The notes beneath the pieces were generated by a model, which worked only from the letters and a program-made list of their open reading frames with translations, was not told the DNA's origin and did not search any database. Made by a program: the position numbers and the translations under genes. Below are positions 24,897-32,707 of a stretch of DNA of 64,000 bases, one piece after another. Each line of letters starts with the position of its first letter. Position 1 is the stretch's first letter. Origin of the DNA: Paraburkholderia madseniana (GTDB lineage: Bacteria; Pseudomonadota; Gammaproteobacteria; Burkholderiales; Burkholderiaceae); NCBI RefSeq assembly GCF_009690905.1, contig NZ_VOSW01000045.1, forward strand, positions 1 to 64,000, given 5' to 3'.

Positions 24897-25565
24897 ATGG
24901 AACTCGACTTTTCGCCGGTGATTACCGGCTGGCCGGACATCATGCATGGCGCGCTGGTGACGGTCGAAGTGACCGCCGCCGCGCTCGCGCTGAGCTGCGT
25001 GCTGGGCCTGCTGATCGGTATCGGCCGGCTCACGCCGAAGCGGCGCATCGTGTACGGCTTCTGTACGGCGTACCTCACGTTCTTCCGCGGCACGCCGTTG
25101 CTCGTGCAACTTTTCCTGCTGTTCTTCGGCTTGCCGCAATTCGGCATTCTGTTGCCGGCTTTTGTGTGCGGGATGCTGGGGCTTGGCCTGTATTCGGCGG
25201 CTTATGTGTCGGAGATCGTGCGCGGTGCGATTCAGTCGGTGGATCGCGGGCAAATGGAAGCGGCGCGTTCGATCGGCATGTCGTCGGGGCAGGCCATGCG
25301 CGCAATCATTCTGCCGCAGGCGATCGTGCGGATGATTCCGCCGCTCGGCAACGAGTTCATCGCGTTGATCAAGAACTCGGCGCTGGTGTCGCTGCTGACG
25401 ATCGACGATCTGATGCATGAAGGCCAGAAGATCATCAGCGTGTCGTACCGTTCGCTCGAAGTGTATCTGGCCATCGCGCTGGTGTATCTGGTGTTGACAC
25501 AGGTGACGAATTACGCGCTGCATCGTGTGGAGCGCCGCTTGCGTGCAGGAGGGATGGTGCAATGA
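24897..25565 (+). CDS. polar amino-acid ABC transporter permease
   Basis: 222 residues with about five membrane helices and the HisMQ-type motif (GLYSAAYVSEIVRGAIQSVDRGQMEAARSIGMSSGQAMRAIILPQA), including the EAA loop that contacts the ATPase. A single permease implies a homodimer. It lies 17 bp after the binding protein and overlaps the ATPase gene by four bases. Confidence 0.93.
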   Translation: MELDFSPVITGWPDIMHGALVTVEVTAAALALSCVLGLLIGIGRLTPKRRIVYGFCTAYLTFFRGTPLLVQLFLLFFGLPQFGILLPAFVCGMLGLGLYSAAYVSEIVRGAIQSVDRGQMEAARSIGMSSGQAMRAIILPQAIVRMIPPLGNEFIALIKNSALVSLLTIDDLMHEGQKIISVSYRSLEVYLAIALVYLVLTQVTNYALHRVERRLRAGGMVQ

Positions 25566-26338
25566 ATACCGTGGCCAAAGTGGATGGACCTATCGTCAGC
25601 ATTCGTGGGCTGACCAAATCGTTCGGTTCGCATACCGTGCTCAACGGCATCGACTTCGACATTCAGCCGCAGCAGGTGGTGGTCGTGATCGGGCCAAGCG
25701 GCTCGGGCAAGAGTACTTTCCTGCGATGCTGCAACGGGCTTGAACAGGCCGAAGGCGGCACGATCGATATCTGCGGGCATCGGCTGGTCGATCATGGGGC
25801 GATGCTCAAGGAGCGCTCGCTGAATGCGCTCCGTACCGAAGTGGGCATGGTGTTTCAGTCGTTCAATCTGTTTCCGCATCTGTCCGTGCTGCATAACATC
25901 ACGGTCGGTCCGCGGATGTTGCGTGGCGCCAGCAAGGCCGAGGCCGAAGCGGCTGCAACTGCATTGCTGGAAAAGGTTGGCCTCGCTCACAAGGCGCATG
26001 TGATGCCCGCGAGTTTGTCGGGCGGTCAGAAGCAGCGAGTTGCAATTGCTCGCGCGTTGGCGATGCAGCCGCGCGTGATGCTGTTCGACGAGCCTACTTC
26101 CGCGCTCGATCCCGAGCTGGTCGGCGAAGTGCTGCAAGTGATGAAGCTGCTCGCGAGCGAAGGCATGACGATGGTCGTCGTCACGCACGAAATGGGTTTC
26201 GCGAAGGAAGTCGCCGACGTCGTGGTGGTGATGGACGGCGGCGTAATCGTCGAGGCGGGGCCGCCTGCTGAGATTTTCTCGGCGCCGTCGCAGCCGCGCA
26301 CACGCGCTTTCCTGCAGGCGGTGTTGTCGCGCGCATGA
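25562..26338 (+). CDS. polar amino-acid ABC transporter ATPase
   Basis: 258 residues. Walker A GPSGSGKST, Q loop (VFQSFNLFPHLSVLHNI), signature LSGGQKQR, Walker B VMLFDEPTSALDP and switch His (VVVTHEMGF) are all present, as in HisP/GlnQ. The start overlaps the permease stop as ATGA, and its own stop overlaps the next start as ATGA, so four genes are translationally coupled in series. It powers uptake. Confidence 0.94.
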   Translation: MNTVAKVDGPIVSIRGLTKSFGSHTVLNGIDFDIQPQQVVVVIGPSGSGKSTFLRCCNGLEQAEGGTIDICGHRLVDHGAMLKERSLNALRTEVGMVFQSFNLFPHLSVLHNITVGPRMLRGASKAEAEAAATALLEKVGLAHKAHVMPASLSGGQKQRVAIARALAMQPRVMLFDEPTSALDPELVGEVLQVMKLLASEGMTMVVVTHEMGFAKEVADVVVVMDGGVIVEAGPPAEIFSAPSQPRTRAFLQAVLSRA

Positions 26339-27339
26339 GAGTTCCATTCGATGGCAAGGTGTGGAGCGGCCGTTCCGATGATGGGGAGCCCGGCGACACC
26401 CGGCGTATTTTCAATCAGGTGGTGCCGTTCGGCGGTGCGGCACAGCGTGGGGATATTTTTCGTGGCGCGCCGTGCATTGAAAGCGATGCGTCGGTGATCG
26501 TCGGCTTTGGTTCCGACGAAGGTGTGCGGCGCAATCAAGGGCGTATCGGCGCGGCACATGCGCCGAAGGAATTGCGCCGTGTGCTGGCGGGATTGCCCGC
26601 GAAAACGTCGATGGCGTCGCTCGCCGATGCGGGTGATGTGGTGTGCGACGACGGCGACCTCGAAGGCGCACAGGCGGAACTCGCGAACGTAGTGAGCGAC
26701 GTGCTCGCGAGCGGCGGCCGGCCATTGGTGTTCGGCGGCGGGCATGAAGTTGCGTGGGGTACGTATAGCGGTTTTCGCTTGCATCAGGACCGCGTGGATG
26801 GGGCTCGAGCTGACGCCGTGGCAGCCGCAGCCCGCAAGCTACTCATCATCAACTTCGACGCCCACTTCGATCTGCGTCAGAAGCGGCCGGCCAATTCAGG
26901 CACGCCGTTCGATCAGATCGCGAACGACTGTGCCGAGCGGGGCGTGCCGTTCAACTACACCTGCTTCGGCATCAGCGATCTGGGCAACACCGCTTCGCTG
27001 TTCGCGCATGCGGAGGAACTCGGCGTGCGCTACGTGCTCGACGTCGACATGCAGGAACCGCAATTGCCGCAGCGTCTGGACGACCTCCAGCAATTGCTGG
27101 ATTCAGCGGACGACGTCTATCTGACCATCGATCTCGACGTGCTCCCGGCCGCTACCGCGCCGGGTGTATCGGCGCCTGCCGCGTTGGGCGCGCCCTTGTC
27201 GGTAGTCGAAGCGATGGTGCAGCGCGTGCGTGCTTCGGGCAAGCTGCGTGCGGCGGATATCGCGGAGTACAACCCGTCGCTCGATCAGGATAAGCGCACG
27301 GCGAGGGCGGCGGCGCGGTTGGCGTATCGGTTGCTTTGA
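26335..27339 (+). CDS. hutG: formimidoylglutamase (ureohydrolase/arginase family)
   Basis: 334 residues. Binuclear manganese ligands of the arginase family are present: H137 (FGGGHEVAWG), D175/H177/D179 (INFDAHFDLR) and D266/D268 (LTIDLDVLP). The N-terminal half (GRSDDGEPGDTRRIFNQ, IVGFGSDEGVRRNQGRIGAAHAP) is characteristic of HutG, which splits N-formimidoyl-L-glutamate to glutamate and formamide at the end of histidine degradation. No other hut gene is in the window. It is the last gene of the coupled operon, overlapping the ATPase stop, which links the transporter to this substrate or to histidine. Agmatinase-like activity is a less likely alternative. Confidence 0.88.
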   Translation: MRVPFDGKVWSGRSDDGEPGDTRRIFNQVVPFGGAAQRGDIFRGAPCIESDASVIVGFGSDEGVRRNQGRIGAAHAPKELRRVLAGLPAKTSMASLADAGDVVCDDGDLEGAQAELANVVSDVLASGGRPLVFGGGHEVAWGTYSGFRLHQDRVDGARADAVAAAARKLLIINFDAHFDLRQKRPANSGTPFDQIANDCAERGVPFNYTCFGISDLGNTASLFAHAEELGVRYVLDVDMQEPQLPQRLDDLQQLLDSADDVYLTIDLDVLPAATAPGVSAPAALGAPLSVVEAMVQRVRASGKLRAADIAEYNPSLDQDKRTARAAARLAYRLL

Positions 27340-27501
27340 CGCACCCTTACTCCACGAGCGCCCCAATCGACAGGAACGGATTCACGTTGCCGGCATAGTT
27401 CGCCGAATCGTCGGTCATGTTTGGCTGATTAGTCCCTTTCAATAGCAGACCGTAAACCTCCCTGTCGAATCCTGCGAGGTACCTACAGAGCGAAAGTGAA
27501 C

Positions 27502-27530
27502 TTGACATAGTGCGTATGCACATATACACT
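27502..27530 (+). promoter_or_regulatory. marR1 promoter with 16-bp operator in the spacer
   Basis: TTGACA (27502-27507), a 17-bp spacer and TACACT (27525-27530) form a strong promoter. The spacer contains AGTGCGTATGCACATA (27509-27524), which recurs exactly, in inverted orientation, before the second marR gene. The -10 ends seven bases before the ATG at 27538, so the transcript is probably leaderless. Confidence 0.75.
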
Positions 27531-27537
27531 GCGCAGC

Positions 27538-27960
27538 ATGACCCGTCCTCTCTCTTACGACGAATGCAACTGTTTCGCGCTGCGCCAGGCGGCCCGGCAC
27601 GTCACGCAAATCTACGAACGCCATCTCGGCGAAGTAGGGCTGACGGCCGCGCAGTTCACGATTCTCGCCAAGCTCGCGCGCACGCCGAACCTGCCGATGG
27701 TGGACCTCGCGGACGCCATGGTCATGGAGCGCACCACGCTGGTTCGCGCCATGAAACCGTTGCAGCGTGACGGGCTGGTGGTCGCTGAATCGGCGGAGCA
27801 TGACGGCCGCACGTTTCTGTTCAGTCTCACGGAGAAGGGCGAAACGACCTTCGATCAGGCGGCAATCGCATGGCGTGCCGCGCAGGACGAGTTCGAGGAA
27901 AAGTTCGGCCACGCACGTGCCAAGGCGCTGCGCTCCGAGCTTTTCAGCATCACCGGATAA
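27538..27960 (+). CDS. MarR-family transcriptional regulator (first of a tandem pair)
   Basis: 140 residues with a MarR winged-helix fold: ALRQAARHVTQIYERHLGEVGLTAAQFTILAKLARTPNLPMVDLADAMVMERTTLVRAMKPLQRDGLV, then the wing EHDGRTFLFSLTEKGE. It has no Shine-Dalgarno and starts seven bases after a predicted -10. It is clearly similar along its length to the neighbour at 28041-28463, so the pair arose by duplication. It probably represses itself, its neighbour and the efflux operon through the shared 16-bp element. Inducers are unknown. Confidence 0.92.
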   Translation: MTRPLSYDECNCFALRQAARHVTQIYERHLGEVGLTAAQFTILAKLARTPNLPMVDLADAMVMERTTLVRAMKPLQRDGLVVAESAEHDGRTFLFSLTEKGETTFDQAAIAWRAAQDEFEEKFGHARAKALRSELFSITG

Positions 27961-27972
27961 ACAACGCGTATG

Positions 27973-27995
27973 AGCTCGTTCCGACGAGCTTTTTT
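27973..27995 (+). terminator. intrinsic terminator after marR1
   Basis: AGCTCGT (27973-27979) pairs with ACGAGCT (27984-27990) around a four-base TCCG loop, followed by a T-run. It separates the two marR genes transcriptionally. Confidence 0.8.
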
Positions 27996-28004
27996 ACGCC
28001 TGAT

Positions 28005-28020
28005 TATGTGCATACGCACT
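28005..28020 (-). promoter_or_regulatory. second copy of the MarR operator, before marR2
   Basis: TATGTGCATACGCACT is the exact reverse complement of the 16-bp element at 27509-27524. It lies 20 bp upstream of the marR2 ATG. Confidence 0.7.
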
Positions 28021-28040
28021 CACGAAAAGGAAGCGCAGCG

Positions 28041-28463
28041 ATGGACGGGCTTTTCGACGACGACTGCTTTGCGATCCGCCAGGCCGCTCGCTATGTGTCG
28101 CAGATTTACGACCGTCACCTGGAAAATGTCGGCCTAACCATCACGCAGTTTTCGCTGATGGGGCGCTTGAAGCGCGTGGGTCCGATGACCATGAAGCAAC
28201 TGGCGGAAGCTATGCGCATGCAGCGCACCACGCTGGTCCGCACGATCCAGCCGCTGCGGCGCAACGGACTGGTGTCGAGCGAGACGCTTGGGGCGGATGT
28301 GCGGGCGTTGTCGATTGCACTGACGGCCGCCGGCGAGGAGCGTTTGCAAGCCGGTCGCAAGCATTGGCATGCGGCGCAAGCCGAATTCGAGGATCGCTTC
28401 GGCGAGCAGCGCGCGGCGGCATTGCGTACGGAGTTGTTCGCCATCACAAAAGACCCCGTTTGA
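28041..28463 (+). CDS. MarR-family transcriptional regulator (second of a tandem pair)
   Basis: 140 residues, AAGGAA upstream of the ATG. Same layout as marR1: CFAIRQAARYVSQIYDRHLENVGLTITQFSLMGRLKRVGPMTMKQLAEAMRMQRTTLVRTIQPLRRNGLV, with the wing near residue 90. An operator copy precedes it and another lies upstream of the efflux operon that follows. It is probably the local repressor of the pump. Whether the two MarR proteins heterodimerise or respond to different ligands is open. Confidence 0.92.
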   Translation: MDGLFDDDCFAIRQAARYVSQIYDRHLENVGLTITQFSLMGRLKRVGPMTMKQLAEAMRMQRTTLVRTIQPLRRNGLVSSETLGADVRALSIALTAAGEERLQAGRKHWHAAQAEFEDRFGEQRAAALRTELFAITKDPV

Positions 28464-28497
28464 ATCTGCCCCGCGTGAAGCGGGTCAAGTCCGGCGC

Positions 28498-28516
28498 AGC
28501 GCAACGCGCTTTTTTT
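28498..28516 (+). terminator. intrinsic terminator after marR2
   Basis: AGCGC (28498-28502) pairs with GCGCT (28506-28510) around AAC, followed by six T. It is a short stem, so termination may be partial. Confidence 0.55.
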
Positions 28517-28527
28517 CAAGCTTAACG

Positions 28528-28543
28528 AGTGCATACACACATA
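28528..28543 (+). promoter_or_regulatory. third, degenerate copy of the MarR operator, before the efflux operon
   Basis: AGTGCATACACACATA matches 13 of 16 positions of the element at 27509-27524, in the same orientation, and ends eight bases before the emrA-like ATG. Confidence 0.6.
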
Positions 28544-28551
28544 CAGCCATC

Positions 28552-29640
28552 ATGTCCACTACACCCTCGACTATTGCACCGCCCAGCGTGGCGAACGCCG
28601 CCAAACCGGCACGGCGCATTCCGTGGATGCTGCTCGCGGTCATCACAGTGCTTGCGGTGCTGGCACTTGCGGCGTCGTACTGGTTCTTCGTCGGCCGCTT
28701 TGTCGAAACGACGGACGATGCCTACGTCGGCGGTGATGTAACCGTGATGTCGCCGAAAGTGAACGGCTTCGTCACGGACGTGCTGGTGCGGGACAATCAG
28801 TTCGTCCATGCGAACCAGGTGCTGATCCGGCTCGATGCACGCGATTACGACGCTCGTCTCGCGCAGGCGAGTGCGGAAGTTGAGAGCGCGCAGGCGGCTG
28901 TCACCGAGTTGCAGGCGAAGAAGTCCCTGCAGCTTGCCACCATCAACGAGCAGGCAGCCGAAGTTCGCGCGTCCGGCGCCGAGTTGACGCGCAGCACCGC
29001 CGATCAGACGCGCTATCGCCAACTGGTGAAGGACGATGCGGTATCGAACCAGGTCGTGGAACGCGCTGATGCCGATCTGACCAAGGCGCATGCCGCGGTC
29101 GACCGCAGCAGCGCGGCCTTGATCGCGGCGCAACGGCAGATCGCCGTGCTCGACGCGCAGATCGGCGACGCAGAGGCGCGCATCGCCACTGCACAGGCGG
29201 CGCAACGGGTCGCGGCATTGAATGTGGAGTACACCACGATCCGCTCGCCGATCGACGGTTATGTCGGCAATCGCACCGCGCGCGTCGGCTTGCTGGCGAA
29301 TATTGGCGTGTCGCTGCTGACCGTGGTGCCATCAAGCGGACTGTGGATCGACGCCAACTTCAAGGAAGACCAGTTGAAGAAGATGCACGTTGGCGACGGT
29401 GTCGATGTCGATCTCGATGCGTCGAGCAAACGGATTCACGGCGTCGTCGAAAGTCTCGCGCCGGCGACCGGTGCGACCTTCAGCGTACTGCCGGCGGAAA
29501 ACGCGACGGGCAACTTTACGAAGATCGTGCAGCGCGTGCCGGTGCGCGTGCGCCTCGAGGTGCCGAAGGATATGCAAGGCGTGCTGCGCCCTGGCCTATC
29601 GGCGACGGTGAAAGTGCATCTCGACGCTGCTCACGGTTAA
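28552..29640 (+). CDS. EmrA-type membrane fusion protein of an efflux pump
   Basis: 362 residues. One N-terminal membrane helix (about 25-48) is followed by a split lipoyl/barrel-sandwich domain (ETTDDAYVGGDVTVMSPKVNGFVTDVLVRDNQFV and VEYTTIRSPIDGYVGNRTARVG) around a long coiled-coil hairpin of Ala/Gln/Glu-rich heptads. This is the HlyD/EmrA family, linking the inner-membrane transporter to the outer-membrane channel. The pump's other two parts follow within 6 and 10 bp. Confidence 0.93.
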   Translation: MSTTPSTIAPPSVANAAKPARRIPWMLLAVITVLAVLALAASYWFFVGRFVETTDDAYVGGDVTVMSPKVNGFVTDVLVRDNQFVHANQVLIRLDARDYDARLAQASAEVESAQAAVTELQAKKSLQLATINEQAAEVRASGAELTRSTADQTRYRQLVKDDAVSNQVVERADADLTKAHAAVDRSSAALIAAQRQIAVLDAQIGDAEARIATAQAAQRVAALNVEYTTIRSPIDGYVGNRTARVGLLANIGVSLLTVVPSSGLWIDANFKEDQLKKMHVGDGVDVDLDASSKRIHGVVESLAPATGATFSVLPAENATGNFTKIVQRVPVRVRLEVPKDMQGVLRPGLSATVKVHLDAAHG

Positions 29641-29646
29641 ACGATC

Positions 29647-31218
29647 ATGACTCAGGTCCTTGCCAATCCCGCCGACCTGCCGACGCGCACCAAAGTGTTC
29701 GCGTTCGTGCTGATGTGCCTCGGTTTTTTCATGGCGACACTCGATATCCAGATCGTGGCGTCCTCGCTCAAGGATATCGGCGGCGGCTTGTCCGCGAGTC
29801 AGGACGAGCTCTCGTGGGTGCAGACCGCGTATCTGATCGCGGAGATTCTCGTGATTCCGATGTCCGGTTGGCTCACACGTGTGTTCTCGACGCGCTGGGT
29901 GTTCGCATTTTCCGCGCTGGGCTTTACGGTCACCAGTATGCTGTGCGGCCTTGCATGGGACATCAACTCGATGATCCTGTTTCGCGGTCTGCAGGGCGCG
30001 CTCGGCGCCGCGATGATTCCGACCGTGTTCACGACGGCATTCGTGCTGTTCCCCGGCAAGCAGCGCCTGATTGCGTCCACCACCATCAGCGCGCTCGCCA
30101 CGCTCGCACCGACGGTCGGCCCGGTGATCGGCGGCTGGATCACATCGCAGTGGTCGTGGCACTGGCTGTTCTATCTGAACCTCGTGCCGGGTCTCGCCGT
30201 CACGCTGTTGGTGCCGAAGTACGTGCACTTCGACAACGTCGATCTCTCACTGCTGAAAAAGGGCGACTATCTCGGCATCCTGTTGATGTCCGGTTTTCTC
30301 GGGTGCCTGGAATACGTCCTGGAAGAAGGGCCGCGCAAGAACTGGTTCGGCGACGACGTGATCCTGACGTGTACCTGGATAGCGGCGATCTGCGGATTCC
30401 TGTTCATCGTGCACGCGTTCACCGCAAAAGAGCCGATCGTCGATTTGCGCGCACTGGCGATCCGCAACTTCGGCATTGGCAGTCTGCTGTCCTTCATCAC
30501 AGGGATCGGGATTTTCTGCGCGGTGTTCCTGACGCCCGTGTTCCTGTCACGTGTGCGTGGCTTCGATTCACTGCAGATCGGTGTGGCGTTGCTGTCGGTC
30601 GGGTGTTTTCAGTTGCTCGCGATGGTGGCCTATTCGATAGTCGCGCGCTTTATCGACATGCGGGTGCTGATGGTGTTCGGCCTGGTGCTGTTCGGTGTTG
30701 GCTGTTATCTCTACGTGCCGCTGACCAATCAGTGGGGCTGGCAGGAGTTGCTGATCCCGCAGGCGTTGCGCGGCATTGGCCAGCAGTTCTGCATTCCGCC
30801 CATCGTCACGATGGCGCTCGGTTCATTGCCGATGTCGAGGCTTCGATCCGCCAGCGGTCTCTTCAATCTGATGCGCAATCTCGGCGGCGCGATTGGCATT
30901 GCCGTGAGCAGCACGATGCTCAACGATCGTTTGAATCTCCACTACGAGCGGCTCGACGAGCATTTGAGCGCGGGCCGTCCGGTGATCGAGTCGGTGTTGC
31001 AGCAGCAAAGCGCGCACTTCGCGGCAGTCGGCGGCGATGCGCTGAATGCGGCCAACGCGGGCCTCGGGGCGTTGCATTCGGTTCTGATGCGCGAAGCGCT
31101 CGTGCTCACGTTCTCCGACACGTTCTTTGCGCTGTCGCTCTGTTTCGTCGTCGGTTTGTTGAGCGTGCTGTTCTCGCGCCCGTTTGGCAATACCGCGCCG
31201 CCGCCCGATGCTCATTGA
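29647..31218 (+). CDS. EmrB-type DHA2 major facilitator drug exporter
   Basis: 523 residues with about 14 membrane helices. MFS motifs: MATLDIQIVASSLKDIGGGL in helix 1, SWVQTAYLIAEILVIPMSGWLTRVF, and the antiporter-type ALATLAPTVGPVIGGWIT. DHA2 pumps use the proton gradient to expel drugs or aromatic compounds. It lies six bases after the emrA-like gene, is followed ten bases later by the outer-membrane component, and is presumably repressed by the MarR pair. Confidence 0.94.
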   Translation: MTQVLANPADLPTRTKVFAFVLMCLGFFMATLDIQIVASSLKDIGGGLSASQDELSWVQTAYLIAEILVIPMSGWLTRVFSTRWVFAFSALGFTVTSMLCGLAWDINSMILFRGLQGALGAAMIPTVFTTAFVLFPGKQRLIASTTISALATLAPTVGPVIGGWITSQWSWHWLFYLNLVPGLAVTLLVPKYVHFDNVDLSLLKKGDYLGILLMSGFLGCLEYVLEEGPRKNWFGDDVILTCTWIAAICGFLFIVHAFTAKEPIVDLRALAIRNFGIGSLLSFITGIGIFCAVFLTPVFLSRVRGFDSLQIGVALLSVGCFQLLAMVAYSIVARFIDMRVLMVFGLVLFGVGCYLYVPLTNQWGWQELLIPQALRGIGQQFCIPPIVTMALGSLPMSRLRSASGLFNLMRNLGGAIGIAVSSTMLNDRLNLHYERLDEHLSAGRPVIESVLQQQSAHFAAVGGDALNAANAGLGALHSVLMREALVLTFSDTFFALSLCFVVGLLSVLFSRPFGNTAPPPDAH

Positions 31219-31228
31219 GGAACTCAGC

Positions 31229-32659
31229 ATGAAACCAATCGTTATGAAAGTACTCGCGAGCGCGGCACTGCTGACACTGGCGGCATGCGCGGTGCAGCCT
31301 GAAAAGCATGCGGACCTGCAGCACACGGTTCAGACCGTTGCACCGACCGCGTGGAATGTCGATGCCCCTCAAGACAGCATCAACGCCAACACGTGGTGGG
31401 CGCAATTCGGCGATCCTGTCATGCATCAGCTGGTGGAGTCGGTGCTCACGGGCAATCTCGATGTGCAGGCCGCGGTGGAACGCGTCAAGCAGGCGCAGGA
31501 TCTCGCGAAGCAAAATCGGGCGGCCTTGCTGCCTGAATTGAACGCTAGCGCGACCGCATCCGATTCTCGCCAGAACACGCCGCCACCGCTCGGCTATGTG
31601 CGTCAGGCCGGCGTCGGCGTGACGGCGAGCTGGACGCCGGACGTTTTCGGCGGCGAACGTCTTGCTGTTCTCGCAGCCGAGGCGCAAGTGTCGGGTCGGC
31701 AGGCGGCCTTGAATCAACTGCGCCTGGCACTCGCGGCAAACACAGCCGCGGCGTATATCGATCTGCGCTGGGCGCAATCGCAATTGCAGATTCTCAGCGA
31801 CAACGAACAGATCCGCGCCCGCGCCCTGAAACTCACGCAGGAGCGTTTGCATTACGGACTGTCGACGCAACTCGACGTCGCCCGTGCTCAGAATCAGTTG
31901 GAGGATTTGCAGGCACAGATCCCGCGTATCCAGTCGGCCGTGCAGCATCAACTGAGTCTGATCGCGGTGTATTCGGGGCGCACGCCGGAGAGCGTCGATG
32001 GCTTGCTGCTCGCTAACGCTCGCGACATTCCAGTGCCCGCGCAAAGCGTACCGCAGATGCTGCCTTCGGAAGCGCTGTTGCAGCGCCCGGACGTGCGCAA
32101 TGCCTACGCCACGGTCGAACAGCGCGCCGCGGAAGTGGGGGTGTCAAAAGCGCAGCGCTATCCGCAGTTCAGGCTCAATCTTGCCGATGGTCTGCTGGCC
32201 TCGTCGTATCTCGGCTTGCCGACGCTGACCGATAACCTCTTCAGCGCCGCGTTGAACGCAACGAGTCCGATCTTCAACGCCGGCCGCATTACCGCGAATA
32301 TTGATGCGAGCGAGAGCCGGATGCGCGAATCGCAACTCGGCCTGCAGCAAACCATGCTGCAAGCGCTCAAGGAAATCGAGGACAACCGCAGCGACCTGGT
32401 GAGCGGCGCAGTGCAGGTGCAACGCCTGGGCGGCGCGCTCGATGCGTCGAACCACGCGCTGCGTCTGTCGAGTGAACTCTACAAGGGCGGCGCGACGGAC
32501 TTCCTCGATGTGCTCACTGCGCAGGAGGCGTATCTGCGCGATGCGGAATCGTTGAATCAGGCCAAACGCGAGCATGCGCTCGCAGCGGTCGCGCTGTACC
32601 GCTCGCTCGGCGGCGGCTGGGATGTCCCCGAAACGGTCACGGCCGCATCGGCGAATTGA
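31229..32659 (+). CDS. NodT/OprM-family outer-membrane efflux lipoprotein
   Basis: 476 residues with GAGGAA upstream. The signal ends in a lipobox (LTLAAC, Cys20). Two repeated OEP domains follow: NTWWAQFGDPVMHQLVESVLTGNLDVQAAVERVKQAQ near residue 55, and LLQRPDVRNAYATVEQRAAEVGVSKAQRYPQ near 290. It forms the trimeric outer-membrane exit duct of the pump encoded by the two preceding genes. An earlier in-frame start was rejected because it would bury the signal peptide. Confidence 0.94.
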   Translation: MKPIVMKVLASAALLTLAACAVQPEKHADLQHTVQTVAPTAWNVDAPQDSINANTWWAQFGDPVMHQLVESVLTGNLDVQAAVERVKQAQDLAKQNRAALLPELNASATASDSRQNTPPPLGYVRQAGVGVTASWTPDVFGGERLAVLAAEAQVSGRQAALNQLRLALAANTAAAYIDLRWAQSQLQILSDNEQIRARALKLTQERLHYGLSTQLDVARAQNQLEDLQAQIPRIQSAVQHQLSLIAVYSGRTPESVDGLLLANARDIPVPAQSVPQMLPSEALLQRPDVRNAYATVEQRAAEVGVSKAQRYPQFRLNLADGLLASSYLGLPTLTDNLFSAALNATSPIFNAGRITANIDASESRMRESQLGLQQTMLQALKEIEDNRSDLVSGAVQVQRLGGALDASNHALRLSSELYKGGATDFLDVLTAQEAYLRDAESLNQAKREHALAAVALYRSLGGGWDVPETVTAASAN

Positions 32660-32707
32660 TGCGCGTGGATGTGGCGTTGAAAGTAGTAGTCCAACTGGAG
32701 ATGAATG

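Noticed and set aside
29343..31232. 629-residue plus-strand ORF overlapping the emrB-like gene in another frame
   Set aside because: Arg/Asp-rich frame-shifted reading; the overlapping frame encodes a clear 14-helix transporter.
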